Below, piece by piece: positions 15,628 through 21,139 of a stretch of DNA of 25,478 nucleotides. The position numbers and the translations under genes are program-made. Position 1 is the stretch's first letter. Every line of letters begins with the position of its first letter. This DNA is from a virus. The stretch covers positions 1 through 25,478 of the IMG/VR virus record IMGVR_UViG_3300023172_002872; one strand, written 5' to 3'. The notes under the pieces are model-generated. The model was not told the origin of the DNA. It did not search any database and saw only the letters and a program-made list of their open reading frames with translations.

Positions 15628-16223
15628 CAAATACCGTATTCAATTATTTCTGAAATACCTGTATATAGAAAGTATACAGCAAGTATGCTAAAAATCCAAC
15701 GACTAATTTTAAAAATATTTTTGATGGGTAATTTTGTTATTTGATTATACATAATTTTTGATACAGTCACCAATATTACCAAACCAGCCAAAATACCCAA
15801 ATATACCATTTGAATGTCCTGACTATCGATGATTATGCCTGTAAGGAATATAACTACTTCGACTCCTTCTCGAAACATTATACCAAAAACAGCAAGTCCT
15901 AATAACAAAGAGTTTCCAAAAGGCAAGGCTTTAACGTGCTGGCTGGCACTATGGCAGAACCATGCTACCCAGGCTAGTACAACACCTGTAATGACCCCTA
16001 TAAACCCTTCAAATCGCTCTGTATTTGCGTGATTGCCTAATAACTGGGCAGTTGTAGTGCCCAAAGCAATAGTGGCCAAAATAGACCCTAAAACTGCCCA
16101 TATAATGACTTTTATATGTTTGGGATTGTTGTTGGCCGCTGTGATGGCCAACACCGCTATCAGCCATGCTTCAAGTCCTTCTCTGGCTATTACAAACGTG
16201 GTTGCTAGTAGAGTGGTAATCAT
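15618..16223 (-). CDS. FTR1-family iron permease, short form
   Basis: An integral inner-membrane protein of 201 residues with about six hydrophobic segments (roughly 1-25, 38-58, 72-90, 107-131, 137-155, 172-195). Both diagnostic motifs are present: Arg-Glu-Gly-Leu-Glu at 14-18 in the first segment and Arg-Glu-Gly-Val-Glu at 118-122 in the fourth. These carboxylates carry iron in FTR1/EfeU permeases. Family members are usually about 270 residues, so the C-terminal helices are reduced. No EfeO- or EfeB-like partner is in the window. It is read in the same direction as the three tRNAs, and its last codons lie inside tRNA-Thr. A sigma70-like promoter lies 48 nt upstream. Confidence 0.87.
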   Translation of the reverse strand: MITTLLATTFVIAREGLEAWLIAVLAITAANNNPKHIKVIIWAVLGSILATIALGTTTAQLLGNHANTERFEGFIGVITGVVLAWVAWFCHSASQHVKALPFGNSLLLGLAVFGIMFREGVEVVIFLTGIIIDSQDIQMVYLGILAGLVILVTVSKIMYNQITKLPIKNIFKISRWIFSILAVYFLYTGISEIIEYGIWPQ

Positions 16224-16270
16224 AATTTTATTAGTTGCGAATAGTTATTATTTGCATTTACTTATAGCAC

Positions 16271-16299
16271 ACTATACACTATCAAACAAATTCGGTCAA
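16271..16299 (-). promoter_or_regulatory. sigma70-like promoter of the FTR1-tRNA unit
   Basis: On the minus strand TTGACC (16294-16299), a 17-nt spacer, and TATAGT (16271-16276). Transcription would begin near 16264 and run through FTR1 and the three tRNAs. Confidence 0.62.
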
Positions 16300-16307
16300 C
16301 GATCAAC

Positions 16308-16336
16308 TTGACTTTTTTTGTTTTGGGTTGTAATAT
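16308..16336 (+). promoter_or_regulatory. sigma70-like promoter facing the 66-residue gene
   Basis: TTGACT (16308-16313), a 17-nt spacer, and TAATAT (16331-16336). It is back to back with the FTR1 promoter, the -35 boxes being 8 nt apart, so one regulator bound there could act on both. Confidence 0.58.
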
Positions 16337-16363
16337 AAACATAGGTGATATGTGCTATTTGCA

Positions 16364-16371
16364 TATAAATA
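16364..16371 (+). promoter_or_regulatory. T4-type late promoter box TATAAATA
   Basis: A perfect match to the classical T4 late box, downstream of the sigma70-like promoter and 81 nt before the ATG. Two promoters imply expression both early and late. Confidence 0.6.
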
Positions 16372-16378
16372 CTGAACC

Positions 16379-16424
16379 ATCCACATGGACATAAAGTGGC
16401 TGATCCACATCAGTTAAAAGTGGC
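16379..16424 (+). repeat. two direct repeats in the leader of the 66-residue gene
   Basis: The unit ATCCACAT-N7-AAGTGGC occurs twice (16379-16400 and 16403-16424), 24 nt apart. In each unit CCAC can pair with GTGG, so the RNA could form two small tandem hairpins before the ribosome site. This looks like a binding site for a protein or RNA. Confidence 0.6.
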
Positions 16425-16452
16425 CAACTTAAAGAAAAAAAGGAGGTTACTT

Positions 16453-16653
16453 ATGTACACCAAAGATAGACACACTTATATGATGTCCTCATATTACAAA
16501 AAGAAAGACATCGAGCACAAAGAGAACGCTATGAAAAGAGCAGTTCAATCCGTTGACACATACGGAAACGGAACAACTGGCTACATGATCAAGCATGGAT
16601 CAAATGCTGGCAAAATATTAAAACACATCAAAGTAGATCCGTCCAACATCTAA
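16453..16653 (+). CDS. small basic protein (66 aa), probably abundant
   Basis: AGGAGG (16441-16446) stands 6 nt before ATG 16453, which decides the start over an in-frame ATG at 16396. The protein is rich in Lys, His, Tyr and Met, with a Tyr-Tyr-Lys-Lys-Lys segment (14-18) and a glycine-containing middle (Tyr-Gly-Asn-Gly-Thr-Thr-Gly-Tyr). No signal peptide or membrane segment. It is a single-gene unit with two promoters, a repeat-bearing leader, the strongest ribosome site in the window and its own terminator, all signs of high output. A DNA- or RNA-binding or host-takeover role fits the charge, but this is inference; I do not recognise a family. Confidence 0.8.
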   Translation: MYTKDRHTYMMSSYYKKKDIEHKENAMKRAVQSVDTYGNGTTGYMIKHGSNAGKILKHIKVDPSNI

Positions 16654-16673
16654 ATTATTTGTGTATGGTAAAA

Positions 16674-16701
16674 AACCGGTGAGCAGATTTGTTCACCGGT
16701 T
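16674..16701 (+). terminator. terminator-like hairpin after the 66-residue gene
   Basis: A 9-bp perfect stem, AACCGGTGA with TCACCGGTT, around a 10-nt loop. The following DNA (GAAATTGTATTG) has only a weak T run. It separates this unit from the lipoprotein promoter 9 nt later. Confidence 0.65.
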
Positions 16702-16710
16702 GAAATTGTA

Positions 16711-16741
16711 TTGACATGTCGATATCAATCTATTATAAATA
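16711..16741 (+). promoter_or_regulatory. consensus promoter of the small lipoprotein gene
   Basis: Perfect TTGACA (16711-16716), a 17-nt spacer, then TATAAA (16734-16739), which is also part of a T4 late box TATAAATA (16734-16741). Transcription would start near 16746, only about 6 nt before the ATG at 16752. Confidence 0.68.
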
Positions 16742-16751
16742 TGGCATAATT

Positions 16752-17000
16752 ATGAAATTTTTAAAAATTCAAAAAATATTGATATTATTTTTATTCGCCA
16801 TTCTTTTGACAAGTTGTGCGTCTAAAAACAAAGACGTAGCAAGTAACAAAGAGCCGAACATATATGACGGATCTATTGGATTGGTCCTAGGTTGTATGTT
16901 CAACCCGGCTGAATGTAACAAATTCAAGCAACAGGTTGAACAAGACGAGATAACCAAAGATTTTGAAGAAGTTGACAAAGCAACAAGCTCATCAAAATAA
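16752..17000 (+). CDS. small lipoprotein (82 aa)
   Basis: I chose ATG 16752: a signal sequence (Lys-Phe-Leu-Lys-Ile-Gln-Lys, then a Leu/Ile/Phe core) leads to a lipobox Leu-Thr-Ser-Cys, so the mature protein is lipidated at that cysteine. The mature ~60 residues are polar, with two further cysteines (Gly-Cys-Met and Glu-Cys-Asn) and an acidic helical tail. An upstream in-frame ATG at 16716 lies in the promoter and is unlikely. It could be an outer spanin or a surface-exclusion lipoprotein. Function not established. Confidence 0.75.
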   Translation: MKFLKIQKILILFLFAILLTSCASKNKDVASNKEPNIYDGSIGLVLGCMFNPAECNKFKQQVEQDEITKDFEEVDKATSSSK

Positions 17001-17005
17001 TAGTA

Positions 17006-17206
17006 TTACTTCTTTTTTTCTATCAATTTACAATCTTCGGTGTTGGCCGGCAAACCAGAATTTTTGTCATATATCCATACATATGAATACGTGACCTTAT
17101 CTGTAGACGCCAAACATTTTTTACCAAAAGAAACTTTTGGTGAAGTCGGTATAGCCGTGCATGACACGAGCATTACCGCGGTTGCTATCATTATCAAATG
17201 TTTCAT
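17006..17206 (-). CDS. small lipoprotein (66 aa)
   Basis: A signal sequence ends in a lipobox Leu-Val-Ser-Cys, followed by a ~50-residue mature part with two cysteines that may pair (in Lys-Lys-Cys-Leu and Glu-Asp-Cys-Lys) and a Tyr-Ser-Tyr-Val-Trp strand. AGGAAA lies 8 nt upstream of the ATG. It converges on the other lipoprotein 5 nt away and diverges from the next gene with 14 nt between start codons. Role unknown; lysis or exclusion are possibilities. Confidence 0.7.
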   Translation of the reverse strand: MKHLIMIATAVMLVSCTAIPTSPKVSFGKKCLASTDKVTYSYVWIYDKNSGLPANTEDCKLIEKKK

Positions 17207-17220
17207 GTAAATACTTTCCT

Positions 17221-17496
17221 ATGCGTTATTTTTTTGTTATTATTATAACTGCTATTATATATATGTCGATCGGACATACCGATCATAAAAAATTTGAATT
17301 AGAATTTGAGGAGTTTCTGGCACGAGAAGAGCTCATGACTTTTCAAATGAACTTGTGGGAGTTATTACAACAACTGGAATACACACACGGAGAACAACGT
17401 TCAGTTGTGAAGGATGAAATAACTGTGATGCGAGAAAATATTAATAAACAAATTATCAAGATATTAGAATTAGATTTTAAACATCATAAAGATTAA
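17221..17496 (+). CDS. membrane-anchored helical protein (91 aa)
   Basis: I chose ATG 17221, directly before a hydrophobic N-terminal segment of ~16 residues (Tyr-Phe-Phe-Val-Ile-Ile-Ile-Thr-Ala). The remaining ~70 residues are a charged, probably coiled-coil helix. A GTAAATA box ends 7 nt before the ATG; a longer start at 17161 would put charged residues before the anchor. Topology (anchor in, helix in the periplasm) and neighbouring lipoproteins recall an inner spanin with outer partners, but I see no proof. Its end overlaps the convergent gene by 4 nt. Confidence 0.65.
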   Translation: MRYFFVIIITAIIYMSIGHTDHKKFELEFEEFLAREELMTFQMNLWELLQQLEYTHGEQRSVVKDEITVMRENINKQIIKILELDFKHHKD

Positions 17497-18134
17497 AATG
17501 TTTCTTCAAATATCTTTTTCCATGGTTCTACATTCCAATCAACAAAGATACTGACAATAATTCTTTCTTCTTTGCTGTCATTAATGACCGAATGTATATA
17601 CTCTCCGGAATTTATAATTTTTGGTTTAAGATCAGAAAAGTCTACTAATCCGTTTTTGTAAATTTTAAAATAACAACCACGTGGCCAATTCAACGGAAAA
17701 TATATTTTGTGTGCAACAAAATTTGAATCTTTGTGTGGATATATGAATCCATCCGGACTCATTTTACTCATAGTTATAAGTAGAACACCGCCTAATAATT
17801 TTATGTTTTTTAAAAAATTATTCCATTCAGGATATGATTCTGTATTGAAACACACCTCTTCTTTTTCGTCATGCTTCTGCTGTACAATAGGAATACCTAT
17901 GATATTACTTTCTGATTTAGATTTGTATAATAGAATGCGATCAATTTTTTCTAAACTCTTTGTTTTTCCAGGCCCGATCCAATCAAAACTAGATGCTTCT
18001 TCATAAAGTTTAGATAGATCATAATCAAACGGGAAGTTTAAATTTTTGAAACTATTCGATGGTCCAAAATTGTTATCATAACGGAATAAATCCCGAATGA
18101 TCTTTGGATATTTGTCTGAAAGATGAATTGTCAT
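17493..18134 (-). CDS. 2OG/Fe(II) oxygenase of the Asp/Asn beta-hydroxylase type
   Basis: The 213-residue protein has a double-stranded beta-helix core with a possible iron site: His134-x-Asp136 in Tyr-Pro-His-Lys-Asp-Ser, then His181 in Tyr-Ile-His-Ser-Val-Ile-Asn and Arg191 in Glu-Arg-Ile-Ile-Val-Ser-Ile at the 2-oxoglutarate position. The Phe-Pro-Leu segment between resembles aspartyl/asparaginyl hydroxylases. It would hydroxylate a protein side chain or small molecule. It is third in an operon after clpP and overlaps the preceding gene by 59 nt, an unusually long overlap. It differs from the TauD-type enzyme, so two oxygenase classes are present. Confidence 0.75.
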   Translation of the reverse strand: MTIHLSDKYPKIIRDLFRYDNNFGPSNSFKNLNFPFDYDLSKLYEEASSFDWIGPGKTKSLEKIDRILLYKSKSESNIIGIPIVQQKHDEKEEVCFNTESYPEWNNFLKNIKLLGGVLLITMSKMSPDGFIYPHKDSNFVAHKIYFPLNWPRGCYFKIYKNGLVDFSDLKPKIINSGEYIHSVINDSKEERIIVSIFVDWNVEPWKKIFEETF

Positions 18135-18462
18135 TGTTTATCCAATCTATATACCATTTCCATATGGGTGTATAAAAATAAAATTTTACGAAAATGGAAT
18201 CTGCATTTCCTCTATTTTTATTACTAGTGAATCCATGATGAATAAAATAACGAGTGTCTATACCATCAAGTTCCAAACGATTTACTACAACGTTACCTTT
18301 TATAGTTATTGAATTAAATTTATGTTTGATTGCATGAACGTCAAATTTATTAACCTTAACATCTGATGTTATGTCTTCGAATAGTTTTTTTTCATTAAAC
18401 AATATACTGTATTTAGAATTTTGTTGTGCATCTATTTCTAGAACAACTGGAATACTATCCAT
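18076..18462 (-). CDS. unidentified beta-rich protein (128 aa)
   Basis: A soluble protein with alternating strands (Val-Val-Leu-Glu-Ile-Asp, Ser-Ile-Thr-Ile-Lys-Gly, Val-Val-Val-Asn-Arg-Leu-Glu-Leu) and an aromatic C-terminal half (Phe-Tyr-Phe-Tyr-Thr-Pro-Ile-Trp-Lys-Trp-Tyr). The first ~70 residues would suit a small beta sandwich such as a carbohydrate-binding module, but this is only a resemblance. It sits 12 nt after clpP and overlaps the oxygenase gene, so the three are probably one transcript. Confidence 0.7.
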   Translation of the reverse strand: MDSIPVVLEIDAQQNSKYSILFNEKKLFEDITSDVKVNKFDVHAIKHKFNSITIKGNVVVNRLELDGIDTRYFIHHGFTSNKNRGNADSIFVKFYFYTPIWKWYIDWINNDNSSFRQISKDHSGFIPL

Positions 18463-18474
18463 AAATCAAAATTT

Positions 18475-19080
18475 TTAAATTGTTTCTGGACTTGGTCTCT
18501 TTGTTACTATTTCGTCGGCAAGTCCGTATTCTACTGATTGTTCGGGTGTCATAAAATTATCTCTTTCCATGTCCGCGGCCAACATTTCATAAGTTTTATT
18601 TTTGGTGTTGTGCTTAACATAGATTTCAGTAAGATACTTTTTCATTCTAGATATTTCATTGATGTGTATCTGTAGATCTGTGACTTGTCCTCTTGCTCCA
18701 CCTAATGGTTGATGTATCATGTGTCTTGCGTGTGGCAGAATAAAACGTTTACCGGCCGTGCCTGCTTGGGCTAACAATGATCCCATGGAACAGGCCTGTC
18801 CTAAAACCACAGTTCTTATATCACATCTGATGTATTGCATGGTATCATAAATTGCCATACCGGCTGTAACTGATCCTCCGGGAGAATTGATATACAGTGT
18901 AATATCTTTGTCTGCTGATTGTGACTCTAGAAATAAAAGTTGTGCTGTTAGCACTGACGCTAGTCTTTCATCAACTACATCGTCCAGCATTATAATTCTA
19001 TCTTTTAAAAGACGAGAAAAAATATCATAACTTCTTTCGCCTTTTGATGTTTGTTCAATAACAATTGGTGTAAGTGGCAT
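18475..19080 (-). CDS. clpP: ClpP-type serine peptidase
   Basis: A full-length ClpP (201 aa) with the complete triad: Ser98 in Gly-Gln-Ala-Cys-Ser-Met-Gly, His123 in Met-Ile-His-Gln-Pro, and Asp174 in Glu-Arg-Asp-Asn-Phe. It lacks the N-terminal propeptide of E. coli ClpP and starts close to the mature end (Ile-Val-Ile-Glu-Gln-Thr-Ser). It would form a barrel that degrades unfolded chains given by a Clp ATPase, none of which is in this window, so it may pair with host ClpX or ClpA or replace host ClpP. Phage ClpP copies can also act in head maturation. It leads the operon and has a near-consensus promoter directly before the ATG. Confidence 0.92.
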   Translation of the reverse strand: MPLTPIVIEQTSKGERSYDIFSRLLKDRIIMLDDVVDERLASVLTAQLLFLESQSADKDITLYINSPGGSVTAGMAIYDTMQYIRCDIRTVVLGQACSMGSLLAQAGTAGKRFILPHARHMIHQPLGGARGQVTDLQIHINEISRMKKYLTEIYVKHNTKNKTYEMLAADMERDNFMTPEQSVEYGLADEIVTKRPSPETI

Positions 19081-19089
19081 AATACTCTA

Positions 19090-19118
19090 ATTGTAACATT
19101 TTTTTTCTCACCTGTCAA
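19090..19118 (-). promoter_or_regulatory. near-consensus sigma70 promoter of clpP, almost leaderless
   Basis: TTGACA (19113-19118), a 17-nt spacer, and TACAAT (19090-19095) on the minus strand. The ATG at 19080 is 9 nt beyond the -10, so the leader would be at most a few nucleotides. Confidence 0.68.
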
Positions 19119-19126
19119 CACACAAC

Positions 19127-19133
19127 TTAAATA
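19127..19133 (+). promoter_or_regulatory. TTAAATA box before the BKACE gene
   Basis: TTAAATA ends 9 nt before the ATG at 19143, in a 62-nt gap shared with the clpP promoter. There is no -35 and no Shine-Dalgarno site. Confidence 0.4.
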
Positions 19134-19142
19134 TAACTACTA

Positions 19143-19994
19143 ATGAAAACAATTATAACCTGTGCTGTAACTGGTGGTAAAACTGATCCAAACTCCACAC
19201 CATACTTGCCAATAACACCGGAACAAATTGCACAATCCTCGTTGGATGCCGCGGCGGCGGGTGCTTCCATAGTACACATACACGTTCGAAATCCAGATAA
19301 CGGTAAACCGTCTATGGACAAAGATCTTTACCAAAAAACTGTTGACTTGATAAGAAACAAGAACGAAAATCTTATTATTAATCTCACCACAGGTCCGGGT
19401 GCTGTGTATAAGCCATTAACAAATGATAATTCTGGATTAATGGATGCTCAAACAAGAGTGGAACACATAGATAGTATACGTCCTGATATATGTAGTCTAG
19501 ACTTTAACACCATGATGCAAGATGACGACGGTGTTAGGATAAACTCTATTCCTGTCGTTGCTGAGATGCTTTTGAAAATACAGTCATATGGCACACTTCC
19601 GGAATTTGAAATTTTTGACAGCGGTGATCTCAGAATTGCAAAAAAACTCATTAGTGACGGACTTACGAGCAGACAACCCATATGGCAAATAGTGACGGGA
19701 GTCAAATACGGATGGGAGTCTTCCATCAACACAATTGATTATGCGTTAAAAATTTTACCGGAAAACTCAATTTGGTGTGCTCTGGGAGTAGGCAAGATGT
19801 CTTTGCCTATAGCAGAATATGTTCATCAAAAAGGTGGCCATGTTAGGGTTGGCATGGAAGATAACATCTACCTCGAAAAAAATGTGCTCGCGAAATCAAA
19901 TGCAGAGCTAGTAGAACAATGCGTATCTTCGATAGAAAAAACAAATGGCTCTGTGGCTTCTGTCTCTGAAGCAAGAACAATATTAAAAATTTAG
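19143..19994 (+). CDS. BKACE-family enzyme (DUF849, beta-keto acid cleavage)
   Basis: A full-length TIM-barrel enzyme (283 aa). The N-terminal strand Ile-Ile-Thr-Cys-Ala-Val-Thr-Gly-Gly and the zinc ligands His45 and His47 in His-Ile-His-Val-Arg are present, as is Gly-Met-Glu-Asp-Asn (237-241) with Glu239 as third metal ligand and Arg235 before it. The C-terminal Ser-Asn-Ala-Glu-Leu-Val segment is also typical. The family splits beta-keto acids with acetyl-CoA to give acetoacetate and a CoA ester; the first known member is lysine-fermentation Kce. Substrate is set by pocket residues I cannot read. All key residues are intact, so it should be active. It converges on the TRAP genes. Confidence 0.9.
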   Translation: MKTIITCAVTGGKTDPNSTPYLPITPEQIAQSSLDAAAAGASIVHIHVRNPDNGKPSMDKDLYQKTVDLIRNKNENLIINLTTGPGAVYKPLTNDNSGLMDAQTRVEHIDSIRPDICSLDFNTMMQDDDGVRINSIPVVAEMLLKIQSYGTLPEFEIFDSGDLRIAKKLISDGLTSRQPIWQIVTGVKYGWESSINTIDYALKILPENSIWCALGVGKMSLPIAEYVHQKGGHVRVGMEDNIYLEKNVLAKSNAELVEQCVSSIEKTNGSVASVSEARTILKI

Positions 19995-20000
19995 TCAAAA

Positions 20001-20028
20001 AAAAAGGGCCGCCGAAGCGACCCTTTTT
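20001..20028. terminator. strong bidirectional terminator
   Basis: On the minus strand: an A run, GGGTCGC, the tetraloop TTCG, GCGGCCC, then a T run. The stem is 7 bp plus A-T extensions, with one G-T pair. It has T runs on both strands and serves the converging BKACE and TRAP genes. Confidence 0.88.
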
Positions 20029-20048
20029 AAAAGTTGATTTAAAACTAA

Positions 20049-20537
20049 CTAGGCTTTCTTGATTCTATCAAGTAATCCAGGTGAAAATGTTGGTTCGAAC
20101 TTTTCGTACACCGTTTTAGTCTTTTCCTTGAACTCTGCTGTTTCTTCCGGGGTAAGCTCGTGAACGTTAACACCCTCTGATTTCAATCTAGCCTTGGCTT
20201 CTTCTCCATCAGCGATCGTTGTTTCACGTTCTTTTCTTCCGGCATCAATTGCGGCCGCTTTTAAAACAGCCTTGACTTCTGGAGATAATTTCTCATAGAA
20301 ATCATTACGCATGATCATGGTTGTTAAGAACAAACTGTGTTTCGTATCAATAACCGATTTGGTCACTTCGTTCTGGTCCAAAGGGTAAACTCTAGAGTAA
20401 ACTCCTTCTCCGCCTTCACATTTTCCTTCTTCGATTGCACCTTTTAGATCTTCTATTTCACAAACGTGTCTATCTGTGACACCTAGTGCTTTGAAGGTTT
20501 CTTGGGCAACCGGGTTTCTGTTAGTTCTAAGTTTCAT
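20049..20537 (-). CDS. second (C-terminal) lobe of a split TRAP solute-binding protein
   Basis: The 162 residues match the C-terminal half of DctP-type TRAP solute-binding proteins. It begins Lys-Leu-Arg-Thr-Asn, which is the strand after the hinge and contains the arginine that binds substrate carboxylate in the family (Arg4, or Arg7). A Glu-Lys-Leu-Ser-Pro-Glu-Val helix and the long charged C-terminal helices follow. It has no signal peptide. It is separated from the first lobe by two in-frame stop codons and restarts at ATG at once, with no ribosome site of its own, so stop-start reinitiation is likely. Lobes of equal amount would rejoin into one binding site. Confidence 0.8.
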   Translation of the reverse strand: MKLRTNRNPVAQETFKALGVTDRHVCEIEDLKGAIEEGKCEGGEGVYSRVYPLDQNEVTKSVIDTKHSLFLTTMIMRNDFYEKLSPEVKAVLKAAAIDAGRKERETTIADGEEAKARLKSEGVNVHELTPEETAEFKEKTKTVYEKFEPTFSPGLLDRIKKA

Positions 20538-20540
20538 TTA

Positions 20541-21011
20541 TTACGCAGTTAAGTCACCTAGTTTGCTAACTTTTTTGTTAGAAACTACGTTTCTGAAACC
20601 ACCTGAGTAAGTAAATGCCATACCTCTAACGTTAGATTTTTCAGTGATTTTGTTTAATAATTCTTCACCTACTTCACCTTCTAACACTCTAGTTGCATGA
20701 TCATGATCTGCAAATATGAAAGGCATTTCTAATGCTAACATATCTTGTTCATAATGCTCTGCTAACCATGTAGTGTACATTTGAGACATTTCAATTTTAC
20801 CTTGTTCCATCAAGTCTAATAAGTCGTGTTTAGTAACTAATACACCGTTGTTGTATTTGTCACTGTACTCTCTTAATGTCATGATTTCAACTTCGATTTT
20901 TTCTGCAGTCTGAGCTCTGTTCACGAAATCTTGGAAATCTTTAGCCGCTCTTACGAATAAAGATAAAGGCTCGTGTGCAATAACCCATCTGATTTTAGTT
21001 GTTTTTGTCAT
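20541..21011 (-). CDS. first (N-terminal) lobe of a split TRAP solute-binding protein, no signal peptide
   Basis: The 156 residues match the N-terminal half of DctP: a first strand Ile-Arg-Trp-Val-Ile-Ala-His, a helix Ala-Ala-Lys-Asp-Phe, and the Ala-Leu-Glu-Met-Pro-Phe-Ile-Phe segment. It ends Leu-Gly-Asp-Leu-Thr-Ala, exactly at the usual 'dLkGlkiR' hinge. Family proteins carry a secretion signal; here the ATG stands directly at the mature end, so the product stays in the cytoplasm or is carried in the virion. AGGAAG lies 8 nt upstream, a good ribosome site. No TRAP membrane subunits are in the window. Confidence 0.82.
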   Translation of the reverse strand: MTKTTKIRWVIAHEPLSLFVRAAKDFQDFVNRAQTAEKIEVEIMTLREYSDKYNNGVLVTKHDLLDLMEQGKIEMSQMYTTWLAEHYEQDMLALEMPFIFADHDHATRVLEGEVGEELLNKITEKSNVRGMAFTYSGGFRNVVSNKKVSKLGDLTA

Positions 21012-21027
21012 TGTGTTTCTTCCTTTT

Positions 21028-21092
21028 TATTTAACGTTAAATCAAGGCTGTGTTTACATTCTTGACTTGCTGATATTTACCAATTAAATCAA
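21028..21092 (-). promoter_or_regulatory. duplicated promoter-like element before the split TRAP genes
   Basis: On the minus strand TTGATTTAA followed within 2-3 nt by TTAAATA or GTAAATA occurs twice, at 21074-21092 and 21028-21045. Both contain the TAAATA box seen before other genes in the window. The rest of the 128-nt gap shows nothing else. Confidence 0.42.
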
Positions 21093-21139
21093 TGATAATA
21101 TGTGTTTTCTGGCTAGTTTTAAATAATATACGCATATAA

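Noticed and set aside
16396-16452. Upstream ATG at 16396 for the small basic protein
   Set aside because: It lies between the leader repeats with no ribosome site, whereas AGGAGG serves ATG 16453.
20535-20543. The split TRAP gene as a pseudogene or sequencing error
   Set aside because: Two consecutive stop codons with an immediate ATG, frame kept, and both halves otherwise undamaged are not what a single-base error or random decay gives. Reads from this region would still settle it.
15618-21011. Bacterial chromosome segment (FTR1, ClpP, BKACE, TRAP) joined to phage DNA
   Set aside because: The same AT boxes, tiny gaps, T4 late boxes (16364, 16734) and codon character continue across the region, and no rRNA, ribosomal or core bacterial operon appears. 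A chimeric assembly cannot be excluded from sequence alone.
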